NCBI RefSeq assembly: GCF_900187265.1
Contig: NZ_LT906450.1
Location: forward strand, 2,409,444 to 2,473,443
DNA from: Rhodococcus rhodochrous
GTDB taxonomy: Bacteria; Actinomycetota; Actinomycetes; Mycobacteriales; Mycobacteriaceae
Length of the DNA stretch: 64,000 nucleotides
Reading direction: 5' to 3'
Shown here: piece by piece, positions 33,410 through 41,703 of the stretch
Position numbering within the stretch: position 1 is the stretch's first letter
How the letters are laid out: each line of letters starts with the position of its first letter
Notes under the pieces: model-generated
What the model was told of the DNA's origin: nothing
The model's input: the letters and a program-made list of their open reading frames with translations, nothing else
The model's database searches: none
Program-made: the position numbers and the translations under genes

Positions 33410-34651
33410 ATGGAAGCTCTGATCGTGCTCGCCGTGGTGGTGGCACTGGTCGTGGTGGTCGTGGCCAAATCGGTATCGCTGGTACCGCAAGCGGAGGCCG
33501 CGGTCATCGAACGTCTCGGCCGGTACTACCGGACGGCGTCGGGTCAGCTCACCTTCCTGGTGCCCTTCGTCGACCGCATCCGGGCGAAGGTCGATCTGCG
33601 CGAACGCGTCGTCTCGTTCCCGCCGCAGCCGGTCATCACCCAGGACAACCTGACGCTGAGCATCGATACGGTCGTGTACTTCCAGGTCACGAACCCGCAG
33701 GCGGCCGTCTACGAGATCAGCAACTACATCGCCGCGGTCGAGCAACTCACCGTCACCACGCTCCGCAACGTCGTCGGCGGAATGACCCTCGAGGAGACGC
33801 TCACCTCGCGCGACTCCATCAACGGTCAGCTCCGCGGTGTGCTCGACGAAGCCACCGGCCGATGGGGACTGCGTGTCGCGCGAGTCGAACTCAAGAGCAT
33901 CGATCCGCCGCCGTCGATCCAGGAATCGATGGAGAAGCAGATGAAGGCCGACCGCGAGAAGCGCGCGATGATCCTCACGGCCGAGGGTCACCGCGAATCC
34001 GCGATCAAGACCGCCGAGGGCGACAAGCAGTCGCGCATCCTCTCCGCCGAAGGCGCGAAGCAGGCCGCGATCCTCGAGGCCGAGGCCGACCGGCAGTCGC
34101 GGATCCTGCGTGCGCAGGGTGATCGCGCGGCGCGGTACCTCGAGGCCCAGGGTGAAGCCAAGTCCATCGAGAAGGTCTTCGCCGCGATCAAGGCCGGCAA
34201 GCCCACTCCGGAGCTGCTCGCCTACCAGTACCTGCAGACCCTGCCGCAGATGGCCCAGGGTGACGCGAACAAGATGTGGGTGGTGCCGAGCGACTTCGGC
34301 AAGGCGCTCGAAGGCTTCGCGCGGACGCTCGGCGCACCCGGCGATGACGGCGTCTTCCGGTTCGAGCCGAGTCCTGTCGACGAAGAGCTGCAACGCCCCG
34401 AGGACGACAGCGCCGAGGTCGAGGACTGGTTCGCGACCAAGCGCGACCCCGAGGTGGCCCAGGCAGTCGCCGAAGCCGAGGCGGTCGCGCGCAAGCCGGT
34501 CGATCCCGCGGTCCGGACGGGTCTCGCCACGGAGGGTGCGCAGGGTGGTGCCGGTGAAGGACAGTCGGCGCTGCCCACCCCGCCGCCGGCCCAGCGCTGG
34601 ATGGCAAACGACGCATCCGAGCAGCCGGCCGAGCCGCCGCAGCAGCAGTAA
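33410..34651 (+). CDS. SPFH/stomatin-like protein (Rv1488-like)
   Basis: This is a 413-residue protein with one N-terminal helix (LIVLAVVVALVVVVVA), an SPFH/band-7 domain (QAEAAVIERLGRYYRTASGQLTFLVPFVDRI, then TLSIDTVVYFQVTNPQAAVYEISNY), an Ala/Glu/Arg coiled-coil (AILEAEADRQSRILRAQGD), and a Pro/Gln-rich tail. It is paired with NfeD, a conserved combination in membrane microdomain organisation. A hairpin terminator follows. It corresponds to Rv1488 by type and position. Confidence 0.92.
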   Translation: MEALIVLAVVVALVVVVVAKSVSLVPQAEAAVIERLGRYYRTASGQLTFLVPFVDRIRAKVDLRERVVSFPPQPVITQDNLTLSIDTVVYFQVTNPQAAVYEISNYIAAVEQLTVTTLRNVVGGMTLEETLTSRDSINGQLRGVLDEATGRWGLRVARVELKSIDPPPSIQESMEKQMKADREKRAMILTAEGHRESAIKTAEGDKQSRILSAEGAKQAAILEAEADRQSRILRAQGDRAARYLEAQGEAKSIEKVFAAIKAGKPTPELLAYQYLQTLPQMAQGDANKMWVVPSDFGKALEGFARTLGAPGDDGVFRFEPSPVDEELQRPEDDSAEVEDWFATKRDPEVAQAVAEAEAVARKPVDPAVRTGLATEGAQGGAGEGQSALPTPPPAQRWMANDASEQPAEPPQQQ

Positions 34652-34663
34652 CAGAACGGATTC

Positions 34664-34700
34664 GAGAGGGAGGGCGCGCCGGTCGGCCGCCCTCCCTCTC
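34664..34700. terminator. Convergent hairpin terminator
   Basis: GAGAGGGAGGGCG (34664-34676) pairs perfectly with CGCCCTCCCTCTC (34688-34700) around an 11-base loop. It sits between the SPFH gene and the convergent EamA gene. Confidence 0.85.
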
Positions 34701-34727
34701 GTCATCTGCGGCCGGATGTCGGCCGTG

Positions 34728-35768
34728 TCATCGACGACCGAGCATCGGCAGGGCCATCGCTACCACGATGAGACCGGCGCCCGCGGCGGCGAGCACGGTC
34801 ACGGACTCTCCGAAGGCGACCACGCCGATCATCAACGCGACCACGACTTCGAGGTAGGACAGGCCGGACAGTTCTGCAGCGCGAAGGTGCTTTCCCGCGA
34901 CGACGAGCAGCCCCAGTGCGAACAGGCCGCAGACGACGAAGAATCCACCGGCCCACAGCCAGTTCGTCGCAGTCATCCCCGACATGTCGGGTCGGGTCAC
35001 CGCGACCATCCCACCTGCCGCGACGGCACCGAAGACGAAGTTCCACAAGGACCGGACGTCGGACGGCATGTCGGTGCGATAGCGGTAACACAGCAGGGCC
35101 GCGCCGTAGAAGACTCCCGAGGCCGCGCCCAATACGGTGCCCAGCGTTTCGTGCTCACCCCCGGACGACTCACCGCCCACCAGACCGGCGGCGAGCAGCA
35201 TCCCGGCGAACGCCGTGCCGATCGACAAGGCGTCGAGACGACCGACCCTCTCCTTCAGGAACACCCGGGCGAGAGCCGTCGCGACGACGGGACCGAGGTA
35301 GTGGAGAACCACGGCACGGGACAGGTCGGTCAACACCGTGGCGGACAGATAGGTCGCGAGGGACAATCCGAGAAGGACGCCTCCGCCGACAACCGACCAG
35401 GACAGGCGGGTCCGGCGCAACTGTCCGAGACGGCGGGACAACGCGATCAGGACGAGCATGCCGATCGCTCCGACTGCCATCCGGCCGAGTGTCAGTGCTT
35501 CACCGAGGACCGCGCCTTCAGGAGTGGCCTTGCGGCCGAACAACCCTGCGGCGCCCATCGCGGTCGCGGACAGCACGATCGCGGCGATCCCGAGTCGCCG
35601 ATTCGTGCGTGGCGGCGACTTCGGAGCGGGGGAGGGAGGGAGAGCGGGGCCCCGCGACTCGGTCGGCGCAATGTCGGTGCGCTTCTGCTCGAGCAGCGCA
35701 TCATCGGCGCGCAGGGGCACGGACAGCGCATCATCGGCGCGCAGGGGCGCGCCCAGGGAAACGGTCAC
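34728..35768 (-). CDS. EamA/DMT-family transporter under glycine riboswitch
   Basis: This is a 346-residue drug/metabolite transporter with ten predicted helices in two EamA repeats (for example AIVLSATAMGAAGLFGRKATP and GLFALGLLVVAGKHLRAAELSGLSYLEVVVALMIG). A polar N-terminus of about 57 residues contains a duplicated PLRADDAL segment. The GTG at 35768 has GAGGTAGAC just upstream. A tandem glycine riboswitch lies 54 bases upstream in the leader, so the protein probably exports glycine or a related amino acid when glycine is high. Substrate is inferred from the riboswitch only. Confidence 0.88.
   Translation of the reverse strand: MTVSLGAPLRADDALSVPLRADDALLEQKRTDIAPTESRGPALPPSPAPKSPPRTNRRLGIAAIVLSATAMGAAGLFGRKATPEGAVLGEALTLGRMAVGAIGMLVLIALSRRLGQLRRTRLSWSVVGGGVLLGLSLATYLSATVLTDLSRAVVLHYLGPVVATALARVFLKERVGRLDALSIGTAFAGMLLAAGLVGGESSGGEHETLGTVLGAASGVFYGAALLCYRYRTDMPSDVRSLWNFVFGAVAAGGMVAVTRPDMSGMTATNWLWAGGFFVVCGLFALGLLVVAGKHLRAAELSGLSYLEVVVALMIGVVAFGESVTVLAAAGAGLIVVAMALPMLGRR
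35694..35748. repeat. Two-copy 25-bp direct repeat in the EamA gene
   Basis: The same 25 bases occur at 35694-35718 and 35724-35748, separated by 5 bp (30-bp period). They encode PLRADDAL twice in the cytosolic N-terminus of the EamA protein. It looks like a recent in-frame duplication. Confidence 0.9.
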
Positions 35769-35822
35769 ACGTCTACCTCGGGTCCAGGGTGCACGAAACG
35801 AGCACCAGCGGGTGTTGTCGTT

Positions 35823-35996
35823 CCCCGCTCTGTCATCGGACCTGAGAGCTTTCGCGGACGGAGCCGCTTACACCTTCGGTGAACCCGGAAGAGTTGCTTT
35901 CCAGAGGAGCCTCGCCGTGGCGGTCTGGGGGCCTGAGAGATTCCCGGGGAGGTTGCTCCTTCGGCGCCCGCTGTGTGCGGGACTCTCCCGCCGCGG
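35823..35996 (-). promoter_or_regulatory. Tandem glycine riboswitch
   Basis: The minus strand carries the hallmarks of both glycine aptamers in order. Aptamer 1 has GGGAGAGTC, GGCGCCGAAGGAGCAA, GGGAATCTCTCAGGC and CTCTGGAAAGC. Aptamer 2 has TTCACCGAAGGTGTAAGC, GCGAAAGCTCTCAGGTC and GATGACAGAGCGGGG. The layout follows the Bacillus gcvT riboswitch (aptamer 1 closed by CTCTGG, aptamer 2 by GACAGAG). The only downstream gene on this strand is the EamA transporter. No clear terminator follows, so control may be translational. Confidence 0.9.
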
Positions 35997-36144
35997 TTCG
36001 GTGGCTGTTCAGTTGTGGCGTCAAGTATGCCATGTGGTTCGACGCCGGTTCATCAGGACGCGCACGGGGTGGCGTGTCGCACATTTCGCCTGGTGAGAAG
36101 GCTGTCAGAAAATTCCGAGCGATACCTTCACAAATATTGGCATA

Positions 36145-36166
36145 ATTGCTATGGTGTGCATCACAC
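36145..36166 (+). promoter_or_regulatory. Promoter/operator of the catabolic operon at 36.2 kb
   Basis: An AT-rich island, unlike its surroundings, holds ATTGCTATGGT (36145-36155) with TATGGT as a -10 candidate. Overlapping it is a perfect palindrome GTGTG-CAT-CACAC (36154-36166). The 11-base box ATTGCTAT(A/G)GT recurs at 53301-53311 before the CaiB gene, with a related palindrome nearby. It lies about 100 bases before the acyl-CoA synthetase start. The rest of 35997-36262 shows no gene. Confidence 0.5.
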
Positions 36167-36262
36167 GGTCTCGCGACCGAGGGTTCGGTGCCCGGTGATC
36201 GCGAGCGCCGGTCGATTCGTCTCTTCTCTCGTACGGCAAGGCTTCTGAAGACAGGTGGTCAT

Positions 36263-37756
36263 ATGGGTATCGGGATGGTCCTCGACATGGCGTCCGCCGC
36301 CACCCCCGATCGGATCGCGATGGGTCCTCGCGCGAACGGCGTCACCTACCGCCGGCTCGACGAACTCGCTTCGCGCGGTGCGGGATTGCTCGGTGAGCTC
36401 GGAGCCCGACACGTCGTCTTCGTCGGAGTGAACGGTCCAGTCCTTCCCACGCTCATGTTCGCTGCCGGTCGTGCCGGTGTTCCACTGGCGCCCTTGAACT
36501 ACCGGCTTCCGGCCGCGCAACTGCTCGAACTGATCGACAGGCTGGACGAACCGATCGTCGTTGCGGATGCCGACTTTGTCGGCAAGCTCGACGGGTGCGC
36601 GCACCGAATCGTCTCGACCGACGAATTCCTCGGTCTCGCGGAGGGTACGGACCTTCTGGAGGGCGACCGATCGGACGACGAGGGAACCGCGATCGTGCTG
36701 TTCACCTCCGGGACCACCTCGGCTCCGAAAGGAGTGCTGCTCCGGCACCGGCACCTGCTGTCCTACCTCATCAACACCGTCGAATTCGGCTCCGCAGCAG
36801 AGGAACAGGCCACTCTGGTCAGCACGCCGCCCTATCACATCGCAGGTCTCGGTGCCGTCCTGAGCAACGTCTACTCGGGTCGCCGCATGGTGTACCTGCC
36901 CGACTTCACGCCGCAGGGTTGGCTCGATCTCGTCCGCACCGAGGGCGTCACCAGCGCGATGGTGGTGCCCACGATGCTCGCTCGCATCGTCGACCACCTC
37001 GACGGTGCGCCGGCCGAGGTTCCGACTCTCGAGTCGCTCGCCTACGGAGGGGCGAGGATGCCCCAGCCGGTCCTCGAACGTGCTCTCGCGGCGTTCGGTG
37101 ACACCGGATTCGTCAACGCCTACGGCCTGACGGAGACCAGTTCGACGATCGCGGTGCTCGGACCCGAAGAGCATCGGGAGGCCTTCGCGAAACCCGAACT
37201 GCGAGGGCGTCTCTCCTCGACCGGGCGGATCGTGCCCGGCATCGAAGCGCAGATCCGATCCGAGGACGGCGAACGCGTGCTGTCCGACGGGCAGACGGGT
37301 CTGCTGTGGGTGCGCGGGGCCCAGGTCAGCGGCGAGTACATGGGCAACGGTTCGGTTCTGGACGCGGAGGGTTGGTTCCCGACCAGGGATCGCGCCCGGA
37401 TCGAGGACGGCTATCTCTACATCGGTGGCCGCGCGGACGACACGATCATCCGAGGTGGGGAGAACATCGCACCGGCCGAGATCGAGGACGTGCTGGCGCA
37501 CCACCCGCAGGTGCGCGAGGTGGCCGTGATCGGTACTCCCGACGACGAATGGGGCGAACGGATCTGCGCGGTGATCGTGCCGGCCGTCGACAACCACGAC
37601 GACGCCGATTCGATCCGCACGTGGTGCCGTGAACGTCTGCGCGGTTCGAGGACCCCCGACGACGTCGTGTTCGTCGACGACCTGCCCCGTACCCCCACCG
37701 GCAAGCTCGTGCGCCGCGATCTCGTCGAGCAGGTCACGGCCGGACTCGCGGGATGA
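36263..37756 (+). CDS. Acyl-CoA synthetase (AMP-binding, class I adenylate-forming)
   Basis: This is a 497-residue CoA ligase that should activate the carboxylic acid entering this catabolic locus. Motifs are the P-loop IVLFTSGTTSAPKGVLLRH, AYGLTETSST, GWFPTRDRARIEDGYLYIGGRADDTIIRGGENIAPAEIE and the catalytic lysine in RTPTGKLVRRDL. It is first in a plus-strand run reaching 49.2 kb. The ATG at 36263 is in the conserved place; translation open upstream lacks similarity. Substrate class (aromatic, cyclic or branched) cannot be told. Confidence 0.93.
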   Translation: MGIGMVLDMASAATPDRIAMGPRANGVTYRRLDELASRGAGLLGELGARHVVFVGVNGPVLPTLMFAAGRAGVPLAPLNYRLPAAQLLELIDRLDEPIVVADADFVGKLDGCAHRIVSTDEFLGLAEGTDLLEGDRSDDEGTAIVLFTSGTTSAPKGVLLRHRHLLSYLINTVEFGSAAEEQATLVSTPPYHIAGLGAVLSNVYSGRRMVYLPDFTPQGWLDLVRTEGVTSAMVVPTMLARIVDHLDGAPAEVPTLESLAYGGARMPQPVLERALAAFGDTGFVNAYGLTETSSTIAVLGPEEHREAFAKPELRGRLSSTGRIVPGIEAQIRSEDGERVLSDGQTGLLWVRGAQVSGEYMGNGSVLDAEGWFPTRDRARIEDGYLYIGGRADDTIIRGGENIAPAEIEDVLAHHPQVREVAVIGTPDDEWGERICAVIVPAVDNHDDADSIRTWCRERLRGSRTPDDVVFVDDLPRTPTGKLVRRDLVEQVTAGLAG

Positions 37757-37796
37757 TCGCGCTGCCGTCCGCATCACGAAGAGAACGGGCATCCTT

Positions 37797-38840
37797 GTGA
37801 CCGACACCGTGGACACCGAACTCGTCCGACGCGAATGGATCCTCCGGGCGCGCCCGAGCGGCCGTCCCCGTGACACCGACGTCGAGTTGGTCGGAACCGC
37901 TCTCGGCGTACCCGCCCCGGGGCAGGTCCGCGTGCGGAACCTCGTCATGTCCGTCGAGCCGTACATGCGGGGCAGGATGGGCGGTGAGGCGACCTACGCG
38001 GAGCCCTATGCACTGGGGGAGCCGATGCTGGCTCCGACGGTCGGGGTCGTGTCCTGGTCCGATCGACCCGAGTTGCCGATCGGATCGCTGGTTCTCCACG
38101 AGTACGGCTGGCGGACGGAAAGTTTCGTCGACCCGTCCGACTGCCGCAGGCTCCGGCACGACGATCTCCCCGCAGCCCTGCACCTGAGTGTCCTCGGCAT
38201 CCCGGGTATGACCGCCTGGGTGGGAATCGAGCGGATCGCGCAGGTGCGCAGCGGCGACGTGGTGTTCGTGTCGTCCGCGGCCGGTGCGGTCGGATCCACT
38301 GCGGTCCAGCTGGCGAAACAGCGTGGTGCCGTGGTGATCGCGAGCGCCGGATCTCCTGAGAAGGTCTCTCTTGTCAGGGAACTCGGTGCCGACGCGGCGT
38401 TCGATCATCACGAGGGGCCGGCGAAGGACCTGCTGCGCAGCGCTATGGCCGAGGTCGGTGCCACCGCGCTCGACGTGTATTTCGACAATGTCGGGGGCGA
38501 ACAGCTCGAAGCGGCCATCCGCGTGCTCGCCGACCACGCCCGAATCGCTCTGTGCGGGATGATCAGCGTCTACAACTCCGCGACACCCGTGCCCGGACCG
38601 AACAACCTGCTCAAACTGATCTGGCGTCGCGCCCGGATGGAAGGCTTCCTGCTGGCCGACCATCTCGATGCGCGCGATGCCTTCGAGGACGAGATGGCCG
38701 CGCTCGTCCGGAGCGGCCGGATCCGGCCCGTCCACACCGAGTTCGCCGGTGGTATCGGCGGTGCATGGGATGCCTTCGTCGGGATGCTCGACGGCGCCGC
38801 AACCGGTAAGGCCCTCGTCCCTCTCGTTCCCTCGACCTGA
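37797..38840 (+). CDS. MDR-family NADP-dependent oxidoreductase
   Basis: This is a 347-residue zinc-free medium-chain reductase of the LTB4 dehydrogenase/CurA type. It has VRNLVMSVEPYMRGRM near the N-terminus, the NADP site VFVSSAAGAVGSTAVQLAKQRGA, VYFDNVGGEQLEAAI, and C-terminal GMLDGAATGKALVPL. Such enzymes reduce the C=C bond of enones or 2-alkenals. The start is GTG at 37797, 40 bp after the synthetase. A role in saturating an enone intermediate is inferred. Confidence 0.87.
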   Translation: MTDTVDTELVRREWILRARPSGRPRDTDVELVGTALGVPAPGQVRVRNLVMSVEPYMRGRMGGEATYAEPYALGEPMLAPTVGVVSWSDRPELPIGSLVLHEYGWRTESFVDPSDCRRLRHDDLPAALHLSVLGIPGMTAWVGIERIAQVRSGDVVFVSSAAGAVGSTAVQLAKQRGAVVIASAGSPEKVSLVRELGADAAFDHHEGPAKDLLRSAMAEVGATALDVYFDNVGGEQLEAAIRVLADHARIALCGMISVYNSATPVPGPNNLLKLIWRRARMEGFLLADHLDARDAFEDEMAALVRSGRIRPVHTEFAGGIGGAWDAFVGMLDGAATGKALVPLVPST

Positions 38841-38944
38841 CTCCGTCGGGACCGTCCCGACGTCGCTGCGGCGGCGCCGGTGTCCCGCCGCACCTTCTCA
38901 CTCTTTCGGCGCCTTCGACGCCGACCTCATCGACAGGAGCCCGC

Positions 38945-39709
38945 ATGACCACGCATCCCCGTCCGCTCGAAGGAAAGGTAGCGCTCGTCACCGGTGGCAG
39001 CCGCGGCCTGGGCCGCGAGATGGTTCTCGCCTTTGCGAACGCCGGTGCCGACGTCGTCATCGTCAGCCGCAAGGTCGACAGCTGCGAGAAACTCGCCGCG
39101 GAGGTCGCCGAGACCACCGGGCGCAAGGCCCTGCCTCTCGCACTGCACGTCGGTGACTGGGACGCCCACGAGCCGGTCGTCGACCGGGTCTACGACGAGT
39201 TCGGCCACCTGGACGTCCTGGTGAACAACGCCGGCATGGCGCCTCTGTACCCCAGCCTCGACCAGGTGACCGAGGAACTGTTCGACAAGGTGATCGGTGT
39301 CAATCTCAAGGGTGCCTTCCGTCTGACCGCCCTCGTCGGTCCCCGGATGGCGGCGGGTTCCGGGGGGTCGATCATCAACATCAGCTCCATCGCCTCCCAG
39401 CGGCCGATGACCACCGATCTTCCGTACGCGGCGGCCAAGGCGGGACTGAACACCCTGACCAAGGGCTTCGCGCAGGCATACGGTCCCAGCGTGCGGGTCA
39501 ACACGATCATGGCCGGTGCCTTCCTCACCGACATCAGCAAGGCCTGGGACATGGACTCGGCCAACGAACTGTTCGGGGCGATGCCGCTCCGGCGTGCCGG
39601 AAATCCGGACGAGATCGTCGGCGCCGCACTGTATCTCGCGGGGCCCGGTTCCACCTACACCACCGGTGCTGTGATCCCCGTCGACGGCGGCCGCACCTCC
39701 ACCCCCTGA
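38945..39709 (+). CDS. Short-chain dehydrogenase/reductase
   Basis: This is a 254-residue classical SDR. The cofactor motif is TGGSRGLG, followed by NNAGMAP, Ser in NISSIAS and the catalytic YAAAK; the C-terminus is VIPVDGGRTSTP. Basic residues after beta-2 (SRKVDS) suggest NADP. The first of six SDRs in this locus, it probably oxidises or reduces a hydroxyl/keto group of the substrate. It starts 104 bp after the MDR gene, with ACAGGAGCCCGC upstream. Confidence 0.9.
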   Translation: MTTHPRPLEGKVALVTGGSRGLGREMVLAFANAGADVVIVSRKVDSCEKLAAEVAETTGRKALPLALHVGDWDAHEPVVDRVYDEFGHLDVLVNNAGMAPLYPSLDQVTEELFDKVIGVNLKGAFRLTALVGPRMAAGSGGSIINISSIASQRPMTTDLPYAAAKAGLNTLTKGFAQAYGPSVRVNTIMAGAFLTDISKAWDMDSANELFGAMPLRRAGNPDEIVGAALYLAGPGSTYTTGAVIPVDGGRTSTP

Positions 39710-39749
39710 CCCGATCCGCGGCCCACGGGCCGACGACCAGGAGCCTCTC

Positions 39750-40844
39750 ATGGACTTCATCCGAGCACCGCGCCGTACCCGGCGCACCTTCCTGTCGACC
39801 CTGACCGCCGCCGCGCTCGCCGCGACCCTCGCGGCCTGCGGTGGAAACGGTGGGGACGACCGCATCACCTCGGAATCGATCGGATCGACCGGCCCGGCCG
39901 GCGACGATGCCTGGCAGCAGGTGGTCGAGGCGGCCAAGGCGGAGGGCGAGGTCACGATCTACTCGTCGAACGCCGCGGACGCTCTCGCCGAACTGGGCCG
40001 CCGCTTCGAGGCCGACTACGGCATCCGCCTGAACGTCGTGCGTGACGTCGATGCGAATCTGCACCAGAAGATCGGTGCGGAGGCCGAGACCGGCAACCGG
40101 GTCGCCGACGTGGTCACGCAGGCGAGTGTGCCGTGGGCCGTGAGCCTCGGCGCGGAGGGGGAGTTCGCCGAGCCCGTCGGCCCGGCCTTCACCGACTCTG
40201 CCAGTGAGTACGACGTCACGACCCTGAAGGACGACACGGGTTACTTCGTCTCCAATGCGTCCGTCCTGACCTTCGGCTGGAACACCCAGCGCTACCCGGA
40301 CGGCGTCGACAGCTACGGCGATCTCCTGGATCCGGCGCTCGGCGACGGCAGGATCGGCATCGTCCTTCCCACGTCGACCGCGCACGTGGATTTCTACGAC
40401 AACTATCTCGAGCAGGTCGGAGGGGAGGGCTATCTCGAGAAGCTGGCGCAGCAGCGTCCGCGGATCTACCCCAGCGCGCTGCCGTTGGCGCAGGCCCTCG
40501 CCTCCGGTGAGATCGCCGCCGCCGCCTTCGTGCAGGACCAGAAGAGCGAGCAGGAGACCGGCGCCCCCGTCGACTCGGCCTTCGGAGACGTCGTGTGGGG
40601 CGCGCCCATGTACACCGCGATCCTCGCCGATGCCGTTCATCCCAATGCAGCCCAGGTCCTGGCCAACTACATGATCACCCCGGCGGGTCAGGAAGCGGTC
40701 TCGTTCCGCAATGCCTCCGTTCTGCCCGGCATCGGCTCGGCGGTCACCACCGTCGACAAGGTCGCCCCTCAGAACACGGACGCCATGACGCCGGAAGCAC
40801 TCGAAGAACTCAAGGCCCGCTTCGGCCGTCTGTTCAACCAGTAG
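39750..40844 (+). CDS. ABC importer substrate-binding lipoprotein (orphan copy)
   Basis: This is a 364-residue extracellular solute-binding protein of family 1/6 (Fe3+/putrescine-like fold). The N-terminus has RRTRRTFLSTL (Tat-like) and lipobox LAAC-GGNG. The mature part includes AWQQVVEAAKAEGEVTIYSSN, TFGWNTQRYPDG, SGEIAAAAFVQDQKSEQETGAPV and HPNAAQVLANYMITPAGQEA. It is clearly paralogous to the protein at 57524-58585. I see no Tyr-Tyr iron pair, so iron is unlikely. The nearest permease and ATPase genes are 20 kb away. Confidence 0.88.
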   Translation: MDFIRAPRRTRRTFLSTLTAAALAATLAACGGNGGDDRITSESIGSTGPAGDDAWQQVVEAAKAEGEVTIYSSNAADALAELGRRFEADYGIRLNVVRDVDANLHQKIGAEAETGNRVADVVTQASVPWAVSLGAEGEFAEPVGPAFTDSASEYDVTTLKDDTGYFVSNASVLTFGWNTQRYPDGVDSYGDLLDPALGDGRIGIVLPTSTAHVDFYDNYLEQVGGEGYLEKLAQQRPRIYPSALPLAQALASGEIAAAAFVQDQKSEQETGAPVDSAFGDVVWGAPMYTAILADAVHPNAAQVLANYMITPAGQEAVSFRNASVLPGIGSAVTTVDKVAPQNTDAMTPEALEELKARFGRLFNQ

Positions 40845-40875
40845 TTCCGGGTTCGCCGGAGAAGGAGTCACCCCC

Positions 40876-41703
40876 ATGGGAAGAGTTGAAGGAAAGGTCG
40901 CACTGATCACCGGCGCGGCCCGTGGCCAAGGACGCGCGCACGCCGTGCGTCTCGCCGAGGAAGGGGCGGACGTCGTCCTCCTCGACGTGTGCAGGTCGAT
41001 CGACTCGGTGCCGTACCCGCTTGCCACCGGGGACGACCTCAAGGAGACCGAGGCGCTCGTCGCCGCGACCGGCCGCCGGGTCCTGTCCCGCATCGCCGAC
41101 GTCCGGGACCAGGCACAACTCGACGCTGCGGTCGCGGATGCGATCGGAACGTTCGGGCACATCGACATCGTCTGTGCCAACGCGGGCATCGTGGGCTTCC
41201 GGCCCACCTGGGAGTTGAGCGACGCAGAGTGGCAGGACATGCTCGACGTCAACCTCACCGGGGTGTTCCACACCGTCCGAGCCGTCGTCCCGGAGATGAT
41301 CCGCGCCGGCCGCGGTGGATCGATCGTCATGACCAGCTCGATCCAGGCGATGCTCGGCTCGGCCAACATCGGTCACTACAACGCGTCGAAGAGCGGTGTC
41401 GTCGGCCTCATGCGGACTCTGGCCACCGAACTCGGCCCCCACGGCATCCGCGTCAACACGGTCAATCCGAGCGCCGTGGAAACCCCGATGCTGCACAACG
41501 AGGCGACCTTCCGGATCTTCGGGCCCGATCTCGAGAATCCGGGACCGGACGACCTGTGGGAGCGCTCGAAGGACCGCAATCCGATGGGCATCGGCTGGGT
41601 GGCGCCCGAGGACATGAGCAACGCCGTGTTGTTCCTCGCCTCGGACGAAGCACGATTCATCACCGGCGTGGCGCTGCCGGTCGACGCGGGGGTGCGACTG
41701 TGA
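40876..41703 (+). CDS. Mycofactocin-coupled SDR family oxidoreductase
   Basis: This is a 275-residue SDR with the insertion that marks mycofactocin-coupled enzymes (carveol dehydrogenase type): after TGAARGQGRAHAVRLAEEGADVVLLDV come CRSIDSVPYPLATGDDLKET and ALVAATGRRVLSRIADVRD. The catalytic motif is YNASK. These enzymes hold NAD tightly and pass electrons to the peptide-derived cofactor mycofactocin, oxidising secondary alcohols. It starts 31 bp after the binding protein, and its stop overlaps the next gene. Confidence 0.9.
   Translation: MGRVEGKVALITGAARGQGRAHAVRLAEEGADVVLLDVCRSIDSVPYPLATGDDLKETEALVAATGRRVLSRIADVRDQAQLDAAVADAIGTFGHIDIVCANAGIVGFRPTWELSDAEWQDMLDVNLTGVFHTVRAVVPEMIRAGRGGSIVMTSSIQAMLGSANIGHYNASKSGVVGLMRTLATELGPHGIRVNTVNPSAVETPMLHNEATFRIFGPDLENPGPDDLWERSKDRNPMGIGWVAPEDMSNAVLFLASDEARFITGVALPVDAGVRL

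Noticed and set aside
35694-35748. CRISPR array
   Set aside because: There are only two copies with a 5-bp spacer, inside a coding region and in frame.
21554-36262. Genomic island with integrase or IS at the mce block borders
   Set aside because: No transposase, integrase, tRNA or flanking direct repeat was found, and base use resembles the surroundings.
39750-40844. Iron-binding FbpA assignment
   Set aside because: The transporter architecture is Fbp-like, but no consecutive tyrosine iron ligands are visible and the neighbours are catabolic genes.
39534-41369. A long minus-strand open frame opposite the SDR and binding-protein genes
   Set aside because: The plus-strand genes have clear motifs, lipobox and ribosome sites. 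The antisense translation is low-complexity with no domain.
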